32,097 bases of DNA. Origin: QFOX01 sp044237845 (GTDB lineage Bacteria; Pseudomonadota; Alphaproteobacteria; Rickettsiales; UBA3002). The notes under the pieces were generated by a model. That model made no database searches. It saw only the letters and a program-made list of their open reading frames with translations, and was not told the origin of the DNA. Of this stretch, positions 29,341 to 32,097 are shown in pieces. The stretch covers positions 1-32,097 of the forward strand of contig JBIIEL010000021.1 of NCBI GenBank assembly GCA_044237845.1, in the 5' to 3' direction. Positions within the stretch are counted from its first letter, which is position 1, and each line of letters starts with the position of its first letter. Made by a program: the position numbers and the translations under genes.

Positions 29341-29811
29341 ATGTCACGTCGTCACGCTGCTAAAGAGCGCCAAACGCTTCCTGATCCCAAGTTCCACAAT
29401 GTGGTCGTGGGCAAGTTCATGAACACCATCATGTATGATGGGAAGAAATCCTCGGCTGAGGAAATCGTTTATGGTGCGTTTGATATCATCGCGCAAAAAA
29501 CCGGCAAAGATCCGCTCGTTGTGTTCAACGAGGCGCTCGAGAATGTTGGCCCAACCGTTGAGGTGCGTAGCCGCCGCGTCGGTGGTGCAACCTATCAGGT
29601 GCCGACCGAAGTGCGCAGCAAGCGCCGTCAGGCGCTCGCGATTCGCTGGCTCATCATCGCGCTGCGTAACCGCGGCGAGAAAACCACCCGTCAGCGTATG
29701 GCAGGCGAGTTGATGGATGCAGCATCCGGCCGTGGCAACGCGGTGAAGAAGCGTGAAGATACCCACCGTATGGCGGAAGCAAACAAAGCATTCAGCCATT
29801 ACCGCTGGTAG
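29341..29811 (+). CDS. rpsG: 30S ribosomal protein S7
   Basis: S7 nucleates assembly of the 30S head by binding 16S rRNA. The 156-residue length is normal, with MSRRHAAKERQTLPDPKF at the start, KFMNTIMYDGKKSSAE, VGPTVEVRSRRVGGATYQVP and the beta-hairpin region, ending in KAFSHYRW. The ATG at 29341 follows AAGGAG closely. The gap to fusA is 36 bases and holds a separate ribosome-binding site. S7 is the autorepressor of the str operon in E. coli. Confidence 0.98.
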   Translation: MSRRHAAKERQTLPDPKFHNVVVGKFMNTIMYDGKKSSAEEIVYGAFDIIAQKTGKDPLVVFNEALENVGPTVEVRSRRVGGATYQVPTEVRSKRRQALAIRWLIIALRNRGEKTTRQRMAGELMDAASGRGNAVKKREDTHRMAEANKAFSHYRW

Positions 29812-29847
29812 TTTTTAAGAACATCGCACAGGAAATTTGAGAGAGTT

Positions 29848-31950
29848 ATGCCACGTACTACCCAGTTAGACCACTATCGCAATATCGGCATCTGCGCGCA
29901 TATCGATGCGGGCAAGACGACGACGACCGAGCGTATTCTGTACTACACCGGCAAATCCCACAAAATCGGTGAAGTGCACGAAGGTGCCGCAACGATGGAC
30001 TGGATGGAGCAGGAGCAAGAGCGCGGCATTACCATCACCTCCGCAGCGACGACCTGCTTCTGGAACGGTGCTGACGGCCAACAATACCGCATCAACATCA
30101 TTGATACTCCCGGCCACGTAGACTTCACCATCGAAGTAGAGCGCTCGATGCGCGTACTGGATGGCGCAGTGACCGTGTTTGACTCCGTTGCTGGCGTGGA
30201 GCCGCAGTCCGAGACCGTATGGCGTCAGGCTGATAAATACTCCGTACCGCGCATCTGTTTCGTCAATAAAATGGATCGTATCGGCGCTGATTTCTATCGT
30301 TGCGTGGATATGATTATCGACCGCCTCGGCGCGACCCCGCTGGTGATTCAATTGCCAATCGGTGGCGAAGAGCATTTCCAGGGCGTGATCGACCTCGTGA
30401 AAATGAAGGCCCTTGTTTGGGGTGGCGAAGAGCTCGGCGCGAAATTCGACGAAGTGGAAATTCCGGCAGAGTATGCTGCGAAAGCCAAAGAATACCGCGA
30501 GAAGCTGGTTGAGCTGGCGGTTGAGCAAGACGACGCGCTGCTGCAAGCTTACCTCGATGGTAAAGAGCCAAGCGTGGCCGACCTCAAAAAATGTATCCGC
30601 AAAGGTACGGTGAAGTTCAAATTCGTTCCGATTCTCTGCGGTTCTGCTTTCAAAAACAAAGGCGTTCAGCCGTTGCTTGATGCGGTGGTTGACTACCTGC
30701 CAACCCCGCTCGACCGCGGCGTGATGGACGGGATCGACCCGAACGCGAAAGACCCAGAGAACAACATCATCCAGCGCAAGCCGGATGATTCCGAGCCTCT
30801 CTCGATGCTCGCGTTCAAAATCATGGATGACCCGTTCGTCGGCTCCATCACCTTCTGCCGTATCTACTCGGGTATGGTGGCTTCGGGTACGGGTCTTACG
30901 AACTCGACCAAAGACCGTAAAGAGCGCGTGGGTCGTATGCTCCTCATGCATGCGAACAGCCGTGAAGATATCAAAGAAGCATACGCAGGCGATATCGTGG
31001 CGCTCGCAGGCCTCAAAGAGACCCGCACCGGCGACACGCTGTGTGATTCGAACAAGCCAGTGATCCTCGAGCGTATGGAATTCCCTGAGCCGGTGATCGA
31101 GCTCGCGGTAGAGCCAAAATCGAAAGCCGACCAAGAGAAGCTGGGCGTGGCGCTCTCCAAACTCGCGGCAGAGGATCCGTCCTTCCGCGTGAGCACCAAC
31201 CATGAAACCGGTCAAACCATCCTGAAAGGCATGGGTGAGCTTCACCTCGACATTAAGGTGGATATTCTGCGCCGTACCTACAAAGTGGATGCTAACGTGG
31301 GCGCGCCGCAAGTGGCGTACCGCGAGACCATCAGCAAGCCGTACCAGGAAGACTACACCCACAAAAAGCAGTCGGGTGGCTCGGGTCAGTTCGCGCGTGT
31401 CATCATCGATTTCGAACCGCTCGAGCCGGGTTCGGGCTTCGTGTTCGAAAACAAAACGGTCGGTGGTTCGGTGCCGAAGGAATATATCCCGGGCGTTCAA
31501 AAGGGTCTCGAGTCCATGCTCGGTTCGGGCGTGATCGCGGGCTTCCCGATGATCGACTTCAAGGCAACGCTGGTGGACGGCGCGTACCACGATGTGGATT
31601 CGAGCGCACTGGCGTTCGAGATCGCAGCCCGTGCGGCCTTCCGTGAAGGTCTGGCGAAAGCCGGTCCGAAACTGCTTGAGCCGATCATGAAGGTCGAAGT
31701 GGTGACCCCTGAGGATTACCTCGGCGATGTTATCGGCGATCTCAGCTCACGCCGCGGTAACGTACAGGGTATGGATCAGCGCGGGAATGCCCGCGTGGTC
31801 AACGCGCTGGTGCCGCTGGGTCAGATGTTCGGCTACGTGAACACCCTGCGCTCGATGAGCCAAGGTCGCGCAAGCTACAGCATGGTATTTGGTCACTACG
31901 CGGAAGTGCCATCGCACATCGCGGACGAGATTAAGAAAAAAGCTGCGTAA
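29848..31950 (+). CDS. fusA: Elongation factor G
   Basis: EF-G drives ribosomal translocation with GTP hydrolysis and also acts with RRF in ribosome recycling. The 700-residue protein has the G1 box AHIDAGKTTTTE, the G2 switch region ERGITITSAAT, G3 DTPGHVDFT and G4 NKMD in FVNKMDRIG, followed by domains II-V (YRETISKPYQEDYTHKKQSG in domain IV, and the C-terminal GYVNTLRSMSQGRASYSMVF). It is a standard bacterial FusA of the str operon. Codon bias is strong. A long antisense open frame on the other strand is a by-product of this bias. Confidence 0.98.
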   Translation: MPRTTQLDHYRNIGICAHIDAGKTTTTERILYYTGKSHKIGEVHEGAATMDWMEQEQERGITITSAATTCFWNGADGQQYRINIIDTPGHVDFTIEVERSMRVLDGAVTVFDSVAGVEPQSETVWRQADKYSVPRICFVNKMDRIGADFYRCVDMIIDRLGATPLVIQLPIGGEEHFQGVIDLVKMKALVWGGEELGAKFDEVEIPAEYAAKAKEYREKLVELAVEQDDALLQAYLDGKEPSVADLKKCIRKGTVKFKFVPILCGSAFKNKGVQPLLDAVVDYLPTPLDRGVMDGIDPNAKDPENNIIQRKPDDSEPLSMLAFKIMDDPFVGSITFCRIYSGMVASGTGLTNSTKDRKERVGRMLLMHANSREDIKEAYAGDIVALAGLKETRTGDTLCDSNKPVILERMEFPEPVIELAVEPKSKADQEKLGVALSKLAAEDPSFRVSTNHETGQTILKGMGELHLDIKVDILRRTYKVDANVGAPQVAYRETISKPYQEDYTHKKQSGGSGQFARVIIDFEPLEPGSGFVFENKTVGGSVPKEYIPGVQKGLESMLGSGVIAGFPMIDFKATLVDGAYHDVDSSALAFEIAARAAFREGLAKAGPKLLEPIMKVEVVTPEDYLGDVIGDLSSRRGNVQGMDQRGNARVVNALVPLGQMFGYVNTLRSMSQGRASYSMVFGHYAEVPSHIADEIKKKAA

Positions 31951-31986
31951 GCAGTAACGTAACGAAGACATTGAAGGAGAGAAGTC

Positions 31987-32097
31987 ATGGCTAAGGAGAA
32001 ATTCAACCGGTCGAAACCGCATTGCAACATTGGTACGATTGGGCACGTGGATCACGGGAAGACGTCGCTGACGGCGGCGATTACGAAAGTACTGGCG
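31987..32097 (+). CDS. tuf: Elongation factor Tu (3' partial)
   Basis: The start of EF-Tu is clear: MAKEKFNRSKPHCNIGTIGH followed by VDHGKTSLTAAITKVLA, including the G1 box GHVDHGKT. Only 37 codons lie in the window. EF-Tu delivers aminoacyl-tRNA to the ribosome. GGAGAG lies 6 bases upstream of the ATG, and 36 bases separate it from fusA. The gene follows fusA as in the classical str operon. Confidence 0.97.
   Translation, partial: MAKEKFNRSKPHCNIGTIGHVDHGKTSLTAAITKVLA

Noticed and set aside
29866..31590. 574-codon open frame on the minus strand
   Set aside because: It lies wholly antisense to fusA, has no family features, and is explained by the strong codon bias of a highly expressed gene.
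1..32097. CRISPR arrays, tRNA or rRNA genes, insertion sequences, prophage genes
   Set aside because: No regularly spaced repeats, tRNA-like cloverleaf, rRNA sequence, transposase or phage motif was seen on reading both strands.

Overview
The window reads as a gene-dense piece of an alphaproteobacterial chromosome, moderately GC-rich by eye. Three things support this: the order lysC, ptsP, then ispG, hisS, prfA, prmC, a DUF4167 gene and clpB, which is a familiar alphaproteobacterial neighbourhood; DUF4167 itself, which I know only from that class; and a methyltransferase of the NDUFAF5-like type divergent from comF. The genus cannot be told from the sequence. No tRNA, rRNA, CRISPR array, transposase or phage gene is visible.

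Layout. (1) 1-3845: the end of argJ overlapped by mutT; a converging NDUFAF5-like methyltransferase; then divergent comF and a Nit-type amidase. (2) 3846-5254: two unrecognised genes, a membrane/coiled-coil protein and a small AT-richer soluble protein, set between the amidase and ubiG. (3) 5282-9261: ubiG, then divergently a TPR-methyltransferase overlapped by a RimI-like acetyltransferase, then a tight three-gene set (metallophosphatase, CDP-alcohol phosphatidyltransferase, diacylglycerol kinase) that looks like a phospholipid module. (4) 9313-20184: lysC, a nitronate monooxygenase-like gene, ptsP, a RodZ-like HTH membrane protein, ispG, hisS, prfA, prmC and DUF4167, all on the plus strand. 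(5) 20354-25899: a DUF3108 protein divergent from clpB with a candidate heat-shock promoter, then an AT-richer gene with the full motif set of the arginine deiminase (pentein) superfamily, converging on a membrane-anchored alpha/beta hydrolase. (6) 25903-28646: a MepM-like M23 endopeptidase and an unrecognised secreted protein. (7) 28774-end: the str operon (rpsL, rpsG, fusA, start of tuf) with a clear sigma-70 promoter and a structured leader.

Most of the window is housekeeping: translation (prfA, prmC, hisS, str operon), isoprenoid and ubiquinone synthesis, amino-acid synthesis, PTS-Ntr and protein quality control. The parts worth a second look are the pentein-fold protein behind clpB, the lipid cassette, the two orphans beside ubiG, and an unusual set of non-coding structures. 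Two double-hairpin repeats sit between convergent genes. Two palindromes of about 120 bp start one to three bases after stop codons. Six tandem heptamers run through the end of hisS up to the prfA start region, and the hisS leader contains two mutually exclusive hairpins. I did not find a clear defence, secretion or secondary-metabolite system.
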